Below, one piece after another: positions 33,482 to 45,858 of a DNA stretch of 64,000 nucleotides. Position numbers and translations under genes: made by a program. The DNA is taken from contig JALRME010000001.1 of the NCBI GenBank assembly GCA_026120035.1, positions 372,001 to 436,000 of the forward strand, in the 5' to 3' direction. Position 1 is the stretch's first letter; the number at the start of each line of letters is the position of its first letter. A model generated the notes under the pieces. The model had not been told where the DNA came from. It made no database searches and worked only from the letters and a program-made list of their open reading frames with translations. This DNA is from Coleophoma eucalyptorum (Eukaryota > Ascomycota > Leotiomycetes > Helotiales > Dermateaceae).

Positions 33482-34639
33482 ATGTCGCAGTCTCTGTTTC
33501 TAAATCTCCCTGTCGAGATTCGAGAAGCTATCTACCACGAAGTCCTCTGCCCCATCAATTACAAACACGATAACGAAGATCAGTATAAGAAATATACATT
33601 CGATCTCAGCCTCTTTCTCACATGCCAACTGGTGTATTTCGAAGCGCGCGCAGTCTTTCGCCGTGATAATATCTTCGTATCAATCGAAACCCCATGGCCA
33701 GAGGCGCAACGGCACGTCGCGATTGATGGCTATGTTCCACTCATCATTGAAGGCGACAGAGCCCAAAGCTTCGAAATGCAACACTTAAAAGTTATAATTG
33801 ATGCTCCCGGATACGGGGTAATTCCACAGCCAACACAACGATTCGTTATTCTCATCGATGATCTTCCATTGTTCACCGAGATGTGGTACTATTCAGACCT
33901 GACATATCCGGGTCTAAACGCCCATCTCCGTCTCACTTTAGTGCTTCAAGATCCCTATCAGCTGTCTTTTGAACAAAAGTCAATACCTAAAGCACTCCAG
34001 CAAAAGCTAATCGAACCCTTTGGGAGACAGAAAGGACTCTATGCAACCAGAGTAGAAGGGGAGCACTATGAATCGATCGAGAAATCATTGAAGAAGACCA
34101 TGGCTATACCATATCCAACAGTGGAGCATTGTCTTGAAGCAGCAACTCGTGCTAAGGATTCGGGCAATGCTGCTTTTAAGGATAAAAACTATCATGAAGC
34201 GTTACGGTTTTATAGAGAATCATTTCTTCACCTTATGATTGTCTGTGATGGTCGACGTCGATCGATTTGGGGAGATGCATACTTTCAGACTAGATGCAAG
34301 GGTGGCCCTTTCGATGGACAACCTGGCCAGATGGTGCGTCTGGTTCTTCGAGTTAAGTTGGTGTCTAACACTATTATGGCATACCTGAAACTAGAAGATT
34401 TTGAAGAAGCAAAATTTTGGGCGATGCGAACAATTGATATGATGCGGAACGGCTTTGGAGAGGACCAAATAATCGCTGATTTTCCTGCTGCACCAGAGAT
34501 GGGGAAAATATATTACCGCGGAGCGATCGCATGGCGAGAATTAGGAAATAAGTCCGAAGCTCGCAAGTTGCTATTGATTGCGGTTAAGTACTTACCAAAT
34601 GATCCAATTGTGCAGACAGATCTGAATATGTTAATGTAA
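33482..34639 (+). CDS. F-box-like protein with C-terminal TPR repeats
   Basis: A single exon of 385 codons. The N-terminus, SLFLNLPVEIREAIYHEVL followed by LSLFLTCQLVYFEARAVF, is the F-box-like/2EXR-type helix pattern common in fungi. From about residue 215 comes a TPR-type helical hairpin (RAKDSGNAAFKDKNYHEALR), and the last 45 residues, including GAIAWRELGNKSEARKLLLI, form another. TPR segments usually bind partner proteins. The combination suggests an adaptor, perhaps linked to ubiquitination if the N-terminal motif binds Skp1. It is intact. Function is otherwise unknown. Confidence 0.72.
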   Translation: MSQSLFLNLPVEIREAIYHEVLCPINYKHDNEDQYKKYTFDLSLFLTCQLVYFEARAVFRRDNIFVSIETPWPEAQRHVAIDGYVPLIIEGDRAQSFEMQHLKVIIDAPGYGVIPQPTQRFVILIDDLPLFTEMWYYSDLTYPGLNAHLRLTLVLQDPYQLSFEQKSIPKALQQKLIEPFGRQKGLYATRVEGEHYESIEKSLKKTMAIPYPTVEHCLEAATRAKDSGNAAFKDKNYHEALRFYRESFLHLMIVCDGRRRSIWGDAYFQTRCKGGPFDGQPGQMVRLVLRVKLVSNTIMAYLKLEDFEEAKFWAMRTIDMMRNGFGEDQIIADFPAAPEMGKIYYRGAIAWRELGNKSEARKLLLIAVKYLPNDPIVQTDLNMLM

Positions 34640-37600
34640 CTAGTCTAAAAATAATATTGCCAAAGGAATGTCCAGCACCCTCTCCTGCGGGCTGAGCCTT
34701 GGAGCCTCTTCTCTACTATTTTCTCATTTGCTTTACTAGCTACAACACCTATTGCGTGAATGGCGATGATAGGTCCCAAAAGTAGAATGCTTCAACGAAA
34801 AGGGCTTATTATGTCTTTAACTGGCTATTCTCTTGACCACTCTCCTTGTATTCTACTAGTATTTGGCGAGGCTTAGTCGAGCTATGCAAGTAACGTCTAT
34901 TTAGAGACGAGGAAGAAAGCATTATGGTAGAAGCATCTTTCCACGTTGACTAGCAAGACGACCTTGCCTTCAACTTACCGGAACCAGTGACGATAGAAGG
35001 AGACTGAAGAGCTAGGAGCAAAGGTGATAGAGACGATTTCGAGGTCGCTCAACCCTAAGCACCCAGGCACGCTGACTAGTTTAGTATATACAATCTTGCC
35101 TTATTACTCTTCGGCTGGTTTGATTGTAAATATAACCTTCTTTGGGTAATCAAGTCTCTTATATTTGTCGCTCTACAACTAAGTAAGCCGTTTTAGTGCA
35201 TGAACTATTTTCTTAAGCCAATCCTACTTATTCTCCTTATCTATTGGGATTTCTTGTTTGTATAACTTCTTATCTTCCTGGCTTTGACTCGCGGTCGGTA
35301 GAGAAAACGAAACTTACTCTTTAGGTGTCGTTATTGTCTTATCTTCTAATTCTGTATGTATTCCTGTTAACTACCATCAGATAAACCGAAATTTGGAACT
35401 CTTCTCTGTTGTACTTGCTTCTGAGCTGCTTCTTCTGGGCCTATTTTGAGAGAATCTATCTCTTCCTAAGCGTTTCCAGGTATACATACAAAATTGAATA
35501 AAGGGGAAGAAATCCTCAACCTCAGATATAGATAGCAAAGTCTTCTAGCGAATTGATAGGCAGACGATAGACTTTCCTATAGGCTTTTACAAGATAAGGC
35601 AATAGGAGGTACCAATAACGTATAATCCGTGACCATTTTCCGGATTCTAAGAATCTACGCTACAGGCAATTCCTAGTTCTTAGCTATATCGTTCGCGATA
35701 AGTTCTTCGTGTTTGTGTTGGTCCACATATATCGCTTTGAATGTCCGGGTTTTGCTTCTTGTCCCCCAGCCTCGTCATATTCATAGCTTCATCATCTGTG
35801 AAGGGCTAATTTTGACCTCCTCCTGGTCTCCTTCCTTCTCTCCAGATTTAGCGATATTGTCTCCTGCATTGGTCCCCTCCCCGCCTGAGTCTTTCTCATT
35901 GACAGCAAGTGTTGAAGGGGTCGCAATATTGGCGACGCCAGTTTTGTTACTTGGAATTGTTTATGGTGAGTCAGTTGATGACATCCTTCAAATCTTTCAA
36001 GCTAGAACGCAAATTTCCATCCTAAGAAAACCAATATCTGCGAATCTCTATTTCAAAGGCTTGACGTACCGCTCAGCTCAGGTTTTTTATACCAGCCAGT
36101 AAATTTCTATAATTAGTAGTTGTTCTCGCAAAATTTGAAGTCAACTATTAGAGACTTTGGAAAGAAGGCCTCAGTTATTTAAATAGGGAGAGGATGGCTA
36201 TACGGTTCACAAAGCACGACAGTATGGGTAGCGACCTCCCACAAATTAACCAAGGGCTTGATGATGATCGCGAGGTCCCGCAGAGGATAAATTAAATTCT
36301 GGTTTGTGCAGAAGCTCGCTGCATATCTTAATAATCAAAGGTTATTATCTTTCGTTTTTCAAAAATCCATGATATCTTGTCGTCCTGCACTACCTGGCCT
36401 TGTTTGAAGTGCAAGCTACCATGGCAGGACTTAAGTCTACAACAAGATCTCTTAAGTAGATTCGGCAATCGTACAAGAACTCATTAAACGCAAACCTGGG
36501 GAGCTTAGAAGCTGATACTTAGCTAGACTAGACCTTCAGTCAGCTACGGCTACTGTGTGCACTATGCTCTTCACTTTGCTGATACTGAATCTGCGACAGG
36601 AAATACAGCTAAGCGTAACAAAATGCATTAATAGGAGAAAGCTCCTTCCAGACACCTTACCACGGAAGAAATATGGCACTTTATTCACGACTAATCTTGC
36701 AAAACTGGACAGGAATATTCAGCTTTTCGAAAATAAACTTTAATGCATAAAGCGTGAAGCAGGGGAAAAGATCTAGATGGAGGGGGAGGGGTTGGGAGTG
36801 AGCATCCTTAATTTTTTGAATTTTCCTCCCCAGAATTATTCAAAGAAACAAAAGGGAATCTCGCCCCTTGATGTGTAGATCAGCTCCTGCGGCAAGCTAG
36901 TTAATATTCAGTTTCAGGTAGTACATCGATCCTTTCATCCCTCCGAGTCTAGAGCATAGACTACCGCATGCCTGCTTTATTATACTTTTCAAGGCAAGCA
37001 ATTCAAGGCGAGATGCAAATTATACCTGCATCAGCATATAAAACAGTTCAAGCCGACCCTAGAATAGGAGTTAATCGTAAAGAGTGATAGAGAGGATACA
37101 GGAATGGTGAAATTGCTCTCCTTGCCAGATGAGTTACACAGCTACAGGTGACATGAAAAGAGCGCTCGCATATGTCTACATCAGCTGTCTCGAACTGCTC
37201 TGGCGGTTAGCTAATTACTTTTCAATACCTAGCATTATTATGTACTATCTGCACTGCTGCTAGTATAGGATTATCTGAAGCCTGGGGCGATATGGCATGG
37301 TTTTGCTGTGTTTCCACGAGAATTATCATTTCGATGATTCTTTTTGAAGAAATTGAAGGTCTATGTTGCCAAGCTCCAGGAGGTATGTGACCATGAGCAG
37401 ATTTTGAAACATGAAGATGCCAAAAACCAGATAGAAAACACGGGACACAGTTACATATCCCAGATTCATCCTAATCAGAGATGGTAATAAACCCACGGCT
37501 AAAATGTACGATTACATCAGTAGTTGGCACCTTATATGAGCACAACAAAGTTTTCATGGATTCTACCGCCACAAGCCTTCTTTTCTTGGGCTAGACGGTT

Positions 37601-39342
37601 CGAGACCTCTAGATTATAGTCGACATATCGCTTCCCAACCTGCTCAAGTCCTCTAAGCTAAAAGGAAAGTTGGGAATGTTTAGAAACGACTTTTGTGGTA
37701 CGATGCCAAGATATGATCTAAGTTGTGAAGGCGGAAAAGGCGGGGAAGGATCGGTACGATCTACCGTCGCCAATTTGTCCCATTCTCTGCTAATGCCTAT
37801 ACGGCATGAAAGGTTTCGCTGAAACATTCTTCTTACCATGAGGCTGTAACTTAAATTTTTAAGTAGTGGCTAATCGTTCTCCATCCCCGATAATATCCTC
37901 CCCAATGGTTTGCCTACTCACAAATAACAGCCTCTAGAAGTAGTAGTATATACAACACCGTGAAGTACCATGCGACATATATCGAAACATAACAAGAACC
38001 ACCGACCTCTAATATCAATCCAGTAATGAAAAGCTCTTTATAAATCTAATTACACTGACATATTAAGTGAGGGAAGCAAGTTTCTAGGGCAGGGTCCGGG
38101 GCATTAAGCTTCATCTATACTATTATTCCTCACTTGCTACGGTAGTGTTTTCTGGCAAACCTAGATCTAGCACCAAATATCTTGAACTGCAGAAGAACGC
38201 CTGGATCGCGTCATTTTCGCTTGGCAGAAACTATACCAACCTCTGACCTTTCCACCTCAAGACGGTCACTCGACCTCGGCTAGATGAGTGTGCAGGGGAA
38301 AATGCAGGAAAGGAGTATGCGACTCATATGGTGCATCCGAAGTTGCCTCGAATTTCTAATCCCAGAATAAGTGGAAGAACATATGGCTGAATAACACCGC
38401 CGGGAAAGTTTTCGATCCTCTTGTATTCTCATGCTACCAATGACTGCTTCTCACTCAATCCTGGTCCATTTTTAATCCTTTTGGTTTCAATTAAAAGCGA
38501 TCTATCCTAATGCTCTAGCCCGCTCTTATCTTGCCCATGTTTCTCATCTTTAAATTCTTTCCGTTCTTTCTTCGTCGTATCCAGTCGCAATGAGCAGCTT
38601 GGATCAAATTCTAACACTTGTAGAATAAATTTCAGGTCAGCCGTAGGCATCATATAGTGCCAAAGGAAATCGTGTAACCTCGAGTTCCATACAACATTGC
38701 AAAGGGAATCGGATTACTACTGACCCCTAAGCAACAACTGACTGAAATTCTAATAGTGTTAATTTACTAATCGAAATAGAATCCTTACAGCTTCTCCAAC
38801 TGCTTGCTGGAAGCCAGGCAAGGATCTTAAGATTATCTTTACAAATATAGACCTAGTAGTTTTAGCATTTTCGCTAGTCTTTCAGCCTTGTGAGTTGGTA
38901 CAATCACAAATGCCTCGAACAACTATGCAAGGAGAGCTGTGCATAGTCCTACAGATTCCACTTCGACGAAGAGCATATTCCCGCCAAGAACGCCCATGAG
39001 CCTTTGCAGGATTAAACGATACGATCAGACTTTAATGAACCCGCATTATTAGATGTACTAGACGCGCTCATGTAAGTGTCCAAGTCACGATATATGAGTA
39101 ATTCAATCATCGATCTCACTTTGTCATCTAATTATATAAATTCTGATAATTAATGGCTCCGATAACAGTAAGACGCATAGTATGCCGCTTGGAAATATAA
39201 TGCAGTGGCAGCCATTTCGTCTCGATGCTCTTGGCCTTGTTCTACACTACTTGATGCGGAAGAGATGATGAATGCAGTTGGAGAGGACTAGCCCAAAGCA
39301 GATACACAACCTTCATTCACCTCCTCGGACAGCATCTTATAA
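34640..39342. other. Long gene-poor region
   Basis: About 4.7 kb with no recognisable gene. The longest frame, 35713-36102 plus, reads a mildly hydrophobic product without a known domain. Dense stop codons in all frames suggest mutated repeat or transposon debris, but I find no transposase, reverse transcriptase or terminal repeats. Confidence 0.4.
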
Positions 39343-39756
39343 TTGGGAATCCATTCAGTACTGCATCGACAACTCAAACTCATTAGATATTCTCTGTCAA
39401 CACTGAGCAGTTCATGTCGAGACGGTCCATCTTGGATTTTACCCATTACTGGGCATGCCTTTGGCAGATGTGAAAGGTCGCAAGAGACCAGAGTCAATGG
39501 AGATAGCTTTGATGGAGAACCATGGAGAAAATATCAGTACACAGCATCAGGGAGGTTTCTTCCTTCGTTTGAGTTTGGGAAAACAAGAACATCTCTTGAT
39601 GTCACCGATGAGGATATCACACAAGGGCCTGATATCTATAGAAGACACCTAGCTCTATGGAAAAAGAGAGAGTTGCCACCGCTATATGATGGAACACTCA
39701 AGATAAAGGGCAGAGAAGGAGCAGTTATTTTCACCAGTATTGCACCCCAGAAATAA
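39343..39756 (+). CDS. Unidentified ORF, probably partial or pseudogenic
   Basis: 137 codons. The second half, from RSQETRVNGDSFDGEPWRKY through GKTRTSLDVTDEDITQGPD to ELPPLYDGTLKIKGREGAV, has the composition and low-complexity-free pattern of a real protein. The first 50 residues look unlike it, so the true N-terminus may lie in another exon or be lost. I do not recognise the family. A 3' terminus is present at the stop after IAPQK. Confidence 0.35.
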   Translation: MGIHSVLHRQLKLIRYSLSTLSSSCRDGPSWILPITGHAFGRCERSQETRVNGDSFDGEPWRKYQYTASGRFLPSFEFGKTRTSLDVTDEDITQGPDIYRRHLALWKKRELPPLYDGTLKIKGREGAVIFTSIAPQK

Positions 39757-41075
39757 CAGATATCCAATGTGATCTGTATTTTGTCGGGCTGCTCCCTCCC
39801 AGTTGTCCTCCAGTAACAAGAAAACGGAAGTTTTAGACATGTCGATGAATGCTACGCGCATGGAGTAATGGGTGGAGAAAGTTTGAAATTCAAGCCTAAA
39901 TTGAAAGATTAAGTGTTCAAGTTACGATAATATTACTTACTGTTAGTTAATTACCTGTCAAGGTTTTAATTGTGGAGAATTTAGCGCTAAGGGCTTTAAA
40001 CCAGTTAAGAGACAATGGGTTCTTTATATACTAGAATATATAAGTTATATATTTAACACACTTCAAGAGAGAGGAGCCATGAAAGTGCTAAAAGGCTTCT
40101 CCTTTAGAATGACTTGATCTAAATTAGAATAACGTCAAAGTTTCCTTTTAATTTTTTTACATAGGCGATGGAGCTGGCGAGAGCTCAAATATGTACAGAT
40201 GCGCGGTCCAAAGATTTTAGATCATTGGCTTGATATCAGTTGTTGCCCGTCATATCTATATTACACAAAATTCTGAATTCAAAAATAAGAATAAAGGATT
40301 CTGCTATAAACACAGTCTCAGGGCGTGGATTGTCCTATCTATGGGAGCTGGGCCCTTCAATTTCTTTTACAGCAATTACCTCTGTTGGCCAATTATGGTC
40401 TTGGGTCATACACTGACATAACCTGATGATATCGCTTTTCAAGAAGGAAGGCTGGTGCGGCTATGGCAGACGTCGAAGAGGTTCGTCATAATGCTCGTAA
40501 TATCGAAAGTTTTTGGACACTCAGAACGTCGCAGACCCACTTGCATGCTAACCTAGGGAGGGGATTGGCCGAAGTCAAAGACCCGCTCAATGATCTGCTC
40601 CGTTTAGCCAACCCTATCACCTAATATATCTATGTTGCTTAATAGACAAATACAATAATTCGTATGCTTATAAATGATATCCTAATATTAGGCATCCTAA
40701 TCTTGGTTAAACTCTCCTAAGTTCAAGTGTTCAGGGCCTAGCGGTAATCTACCGCTGGATGGAATATGCCTACCGGTGCCTTGGAGAGGAAAGCTAGATT
40801 TAGTCACACTACGCCCTCTGAAGTAGACTCTTGGCGGAACCCAAACCGGAATGGGTCCAGGACAGGAGTAATTCTAGTGTGGACTCTAATCATCAAGTCT
40901 AACGGGATAAAATTCCAGATTTGATGTACTTTTCAATATAATACAGAGTAAATAAATTATAGTTGATATAGACTGTGCTAATTTTATAATTAGGTTAGGG
41001 GGTTTGTATGAGAAAGTAGCTTGTTTGCTTAGATAGCTTATTTACTTAAATTATAGGTTATGTTATATGAAATAC
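39757..41075. other. Intergenic, nothing recognised
   Basis: AT-rich with short frames only; no family-like translation seen. Confidence 0.45.
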
Positions 41076-42965
41076 CTAAGGATCTCTCTCATTTAGTAAC
41101 AGAGGGTCTGATTCAGGATCATGCTCTTGATTACCCCTGGCGATATACAAACGGGCTCTGAGGCCAGATAGTTTTGTAAGGTGCGGAAGACGTGGAAGAC
41201 GCGGAAGACGTGGAAGACGCGGAAGACGTGGAAGACGTGGAAGCCAGGGCAGTCTCTGGTGGAAAAAAACAAAACCCGTGAAGCCGAGTATAAAGACTGT
41301 GAAGACGAATATGATCATAATTGACCATATTGATAGCTACGCCAAGTTAGTATAGAAAAGCAAAATTATAGCGTAATAAGAGACTTACAGATGAACGCGA
41401 AGGCCTACTGACGACTGCCGAATATGCCATTACACTATTCGCAGCATCGAGCGCAACGATCCTCACATTCTTATGGGTTTTATCAAGCGCAAAACTCGTC
41501 TCAAACCCGTCACGTTTCAACTCTTGAATCGTCACAAACTCGTCATCCTTCGCCCCCACTGCCTTAGCTGTCTCTAATCTCCACCCTGTTACCTCCGTCG
41601 CTCCATTCCAACTTACATATATTTTCCCATCCTTCCATTTGATATCCGGCACTGTCTTCGGTCTTCCTACCCAGGAACTCTTGAACACGCGATACGACTT
41701 AACAAATCCAAAGTCAATGATTTCAAAGATGAGGTGAGGCGCGAAGTGCGCGCTGCATAGTACTTCGCCACCGGCAGAGTACTCGATATAGGTTGGCGAG
41801 TTGCCGAATCCGACGAGCACATTGCCGCTTTCCGGAATCACTTGCACGGAGCCTTGGGATACATTGAGAATCTCGTCAGGATGGACGTATTTCTGTAGGA
41901 GACTGGCAGTCATTTTGTCCATGTCAAGTCGGATTAGCATGCCTTTGCTATATTTAGACGGGCTATGAAAGACATTATTGGCGTGGTTGTCAAAAAGAGA
42001 TATCGTGTTGTTGCCTTGCCATGTCACATGGTGTTGCCAGGCGAAATCGGTTGCGCCGTTGAGATCTTCAAAGTTATTGTTCTTGCCGCCGAGTTGCCAT
42101 AGGATGTCACCCGTTTTTGAACTGATGCAAACCACCGCGTGCATGTAACGAGCGGAGATGACATAATCCCCAGAGTCGATCTTGTCGACACTGTTGATGT
42201 GGAAGAAATCAAAGGCATCCTTTTTTGATTTTCCATGTCCATCTTTGCGTGAAGGGCTACTGAATACGTCGCTCATACGAATATGGTCCGTGGCTCGCCA
42301 TTCGAATACCAGCTCCCCAGTCTCAATATCCACTTCTTGGAATAGCCCATCTTGAATCCAACAGCTCTTGCCTAGCCCTAGCTCTGTACAGTCCACTTCG
42401 TGTTTATAGTATATAGTTATGAGCGCAGTACCTTGTGGGGTGATGCGAAACTCATGGGAGTCTCCTTTGAGACCTTTGCCGCGCGGTTGTATTCTATAGG
42501 CAACTTCGTATGAAGAGTCAAGCTAAAAGATCAGAAGAGTATTTGTGAAGATTGGAAAGGGGTAGATCCCACCATCACGTATGACTTCTTGGAGTGCTTT
42601 TTGTGACCAGTCTTCTTGGTCTTCGTCCAAAAGGTCAAGTAGTCCTTCCCTTTATATTTCTGCACATTTAAGTTCATAGCCTGCTCAAACTCATCATTTC
42701 CCATCCATATCAAATTACCTCTCGCATCTAAAATAACGGGGCCCCGTGCTGGGCCTGTTACTAACGGCCCTCTCGGGGTAAGGAGAAGATTCCCAGAGTC
42801 GCACCGAGAATCCCATTGTGTTATTTTTGGTGCAGGCGCTTCGAAGCCGACTGAGTGAAATCGCTGACGGGGATACATCCCATGGAAGCCCAGGTCGTAG
42901 GCAGTAAGGGAGAATGTAGCCACCCAGGGCACGGGTAGAGCTGCGAGGAGTAGGAAATTCCTCAT
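41076..42965 (-). CDS. Arylsulfotransferase (ASST)-family membrane protein with LPR-repeat tail
   Basis: Exons 42965-42573, 42522-41389 and 41336-41076 give 595 residues. Met 42965 was chosen over an upstream in-frame Met because it is followed at once by a signal-peptide-like stretch (FLLLAALPVPWVATFS). The body reads as the fungal ASST beta-propeller: GPVILDARGNLIWMG, HEFRITPQGTALITIYY, DGLFQEVDIETGELVFEWRA, FDFFHINSVDKIDSGDYVIS, DILWQLGGK, FAWQHHVTWQG and LFDNHAN. A membrane helix follows at about 510-534, then a cytosolic tail made of the tripeptide Leu-Pro-Arg, and an acidic end. So it is probably a type I membrane protein with its propeller outside or in the secretory lumen. Sulfotransfer has not been shown for most fungal members. 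Confidence 0.85.
41181..41252. repeat. 9-bp minisatellite inside the ASST-family gene
   Basis: Eight tandem 9-bp units (consensus ACGTGGAAG on the plus strand, with ACGCGGAAG variants) encode LPW, six LPR and LPH. Unit length is a multiple of three, so copy-number changes keep the frame. Confidence 0.9.
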
Positions 42966-44205
42966 GATGATGATAATGCAAATCGAAGAGGCGTAGGAAT
43001 AAGAATGAACAAGAAAAAAAAACAAGTGAACACGCCGTCAGAGATGAAGTCGTAATTTCACGTAAACCGGAAGACTCGGAGCTCAACCCTTGCTCGTTAC
43101 TGGCTGTCGACCACGATGGCATGGTGAGATACAATGAATGACAACTGGCTAAACTTGTCACTATTGGGTGATGATTTCTAAACATTGCCATGTCTGGCCC
43201 AGTGCTAAGGAGTTCGCACGCAGTAGCTTGGCAAACAAATGTGCTCTTGCTTCGTGTCAGCCCCAGCAACCACATAGATAGTACGTATGCCGTAAATTTG
43301 CCCAAAGTTCATAAAGTGCGCGCATGGTAATGGATAGATGTATATATATATATATTTGACTACCTTTAAGCTTAAACAGCGGTTCGCACCGTGATGTGCT
43401 GCTCCAAGTCTCTACCAAACCACGAAGCGACAGTGACATTCCATTGCTTCTGCTCCAAGTTTTTGCCAAACCACGAGGCGACAGTGACATTCTGTTGTTG
43501 GTGGCGTGCTGAAGCTTAAAAATAGCCGAGGGTTTGGTGGGGCAGCGGGAGAACTGCTTACTGTTAGCCTATCAGCTACACCCTGCAGCCTATGGAGGAG
43601 GGTTAGGAGTTGGGCTATTATGACGGTTGAATTAGCAAAGTCAGCTGTCTAGCCAGAGCTGATCTGCTGATCATCAGAGTCGGCTGTGGATATCCCGACT
43701 GTGCCCAAGGTTTGTAAATCCTTATTCGAGGCTAATAAAATACAAGACACTACATGGGGCTAAGAAAAGGCGTACAAGAAAATTAAGCTACAACGAGAAT
43801 TGGTGTTCGGTAAAATGGAAGCATTAAAAATTTTACCTGAGGCAAAAGAAGAGGCCTAAAGAGAAAATCTCATGGAAAGCTATACAAGCATCTGATGAAG
43901 GGAGTAGAAGAGAATTTTCAAGAAGTATATTCGGCAGTAGGATAAGTGATTTAGCGTTAAATCAGAGGGCTATATACTAGTAGGATATAGTCAAAGGTAA
44001 TTAGAACTATAATTTTAGTGTCTGAGTAACCTATATTTCCAAGTCACCACCAAGCATGTAGGATTACAGCCCTCTGGTTTGTGTAGATATTCTATAATGT
44101 AGTAACATCGAAGAACAGCTATCACCTAAGAGCCCGTCTCTTATATTCATCATATTAAATTCAGATCATTATCATCAAGACATGAAGTACATGTATTTCT
44201 TCCGA
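42966..44205. other. Intergenic with a short tandem repeat
   Basis: No gene recognised. Two 51-bp copies lie in tandem at about 43399-43500 (listed separately), and a TA dinucleotide run is at 43340-43355. Confidence 0.5.
43399..43500. repeat. 51-bp tandem duplication
   Basis: Two adjacent copies start at 43401 and 43452 with GCTCCAAGT, share CCAAACCACGA and GCGACAGTGACATT, and differ at few positions. Confidence 0.8.
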
Positions 44206-45858
44206 TCATAGGCTCTCACGTGCGGATACTTTGGTATCTTTCTCTCGAGCCTTTGTTTCTACCACCACGCCATTCTCCTCATCACTACTAGGTTCTGCAG
44301 TGCTTCGAGAATTGGTTATTATTGCAGTTCTTTGGTATAGACCAAGCTTTAGACATTTTTTGTGAATGAAAAATGCAATCGGTGGCGAGAGGATGCATAC
44401 AGCCAGCGAGGCAGAATAGCCTTTTGTGAAGTTGGGCAAATCAGTCACGGAGAAGAAAACAATATTCCACCACGCAATCATGATATTCGAGCCCTGTGCC
44501 ATGCCGTACAGCACGAGGGATCTGAGTTGATCGTCATCACGACAGATCTCGTTGGCCCATGAGAAATTAACCGCTTGCCCAATGAAGCCCATCCCTGCTA
44601 GATACCAGGCAAAGAACTTGCCGGCTACGGGAAGCGATGGGACAAGCAGTATGATGCACGATATGCCTGAGCAGATTCCCATAATGATATTTACCCACCA
44701 TCGTGACTGGGTATAGTCGGTCCATAGGGCGAAAAGACAAGTTGAAACCACTGTGATGGTTGTGGTTCCGAGGGGATAGTAGTTGATCTGCGGCACGGTA
44801 TACTCGCCGGTCCACTTCATCCAGAGTGTCATTGGTGCTGATGAGGGTTAGCATTATCTCATTTTAATTTGAGCTATGCAACGGGGACGGGGTTAATATC
44901 ATGACCACAATGATAAAAACTCGAAAATTGCAAGAGAGGATTTCCAATCTAAACATACTTACTATACAGACCAACCCACTCCATCTGTGTGTTGAAGCAA
45001 AACTGTCCAGTAAACGCCCAAAATCTCCAGTCACTAAACACTTTCCTGAATACGCCCCAGTCGAGAGGCGTTGCTTCATGAACCGGTAGACGGCTAATGG
45101 CCAACTTCTTCTCGTCTGTGCTCAGATACCAGCGGTTGCAGTTGGCAACCTCACCAGGGAATGTCGAAAACCCAAGAATCCAGATCGGGGCCGTCATTAA
45201 GCAATTAATGATCATTAACCACCTCCAACCAGAGAGACCTAGCCTTCCATCCATGGTCGTGTAAATTGCACCTTGCATGATACCGGCGAAGAGACTCCCC
45301 AGATTCTGGGCCGCAGTAAGGAGGCATGCCCGCTTGCCCAGCTCCGAAGGCTTGTACCAGGATCCGAGAATATAGTGGCCACCAGCAAACGAAACTGATT
45401 CGAACATACCCATGAAGAAACGAACGACCTGGATTTGCCAGACATGGTGGCAGAATCCGACGCCGAGAGTGAGCAGTCCCCAGCAGAAGCAACAGAATGG
45501 CAACCAGTAAGACAGACGGATCTTGTGAGACGAAACTATAAAGGATTGAGGAATCCCGCCCACTCTACAGCATTAGAAGTCAGTGACGGCTACCTTGCGG
45601 GTTAGATGCTACGCACATGTAGCCAACGGTGAAAATGGTAACAGTCTTGTTGTATGCGTTACCAGTAAACCCGACCTCTTCCTTCATTCCAGAAACGTAT
45701 GCGTTGGCGAGGTTCGATCGATCGAGATAATTCACGAATTGCGATAGGCAAAGATAGGATAAAATGAAGGTATCGGCCTTTCTCAAGAGGGCACGCTCCG
45801 CAGGATCTGTCACCTTTTCTCCTAAGAAGAAGAGTCGAAGCTTGCGACCAAGCCCCAT
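44206..45858 (-). CDS. MFS permease of the Dal5/allantoate family, paired with amidase
   Basis: Exons 45858-45617, 45564-44963 and 44837-44206 give 491 residues. The N-terminal part has LRKADTFILSYLCLSQFVNY and LDRSNLANAYVSGMKEE, the first helix and signature of fungal anion:cation symporters of the Dal5 type. Later come WQIQVVRFFMGMFESVSFAG, WRWLMIINCLMT, MKWTGEYTVPQINYYP and FSWANEICRDDDQLRS. The product should be a 12-helix plasma-membrane importer of an organic nitrogen compound or carboxylate. It is divergent from an amidase gene 543 bp away, so one promoter region may drive both; the likely cargo is then the amidase substrate, by inference. No lesions are seen. Confidence 0.88.
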
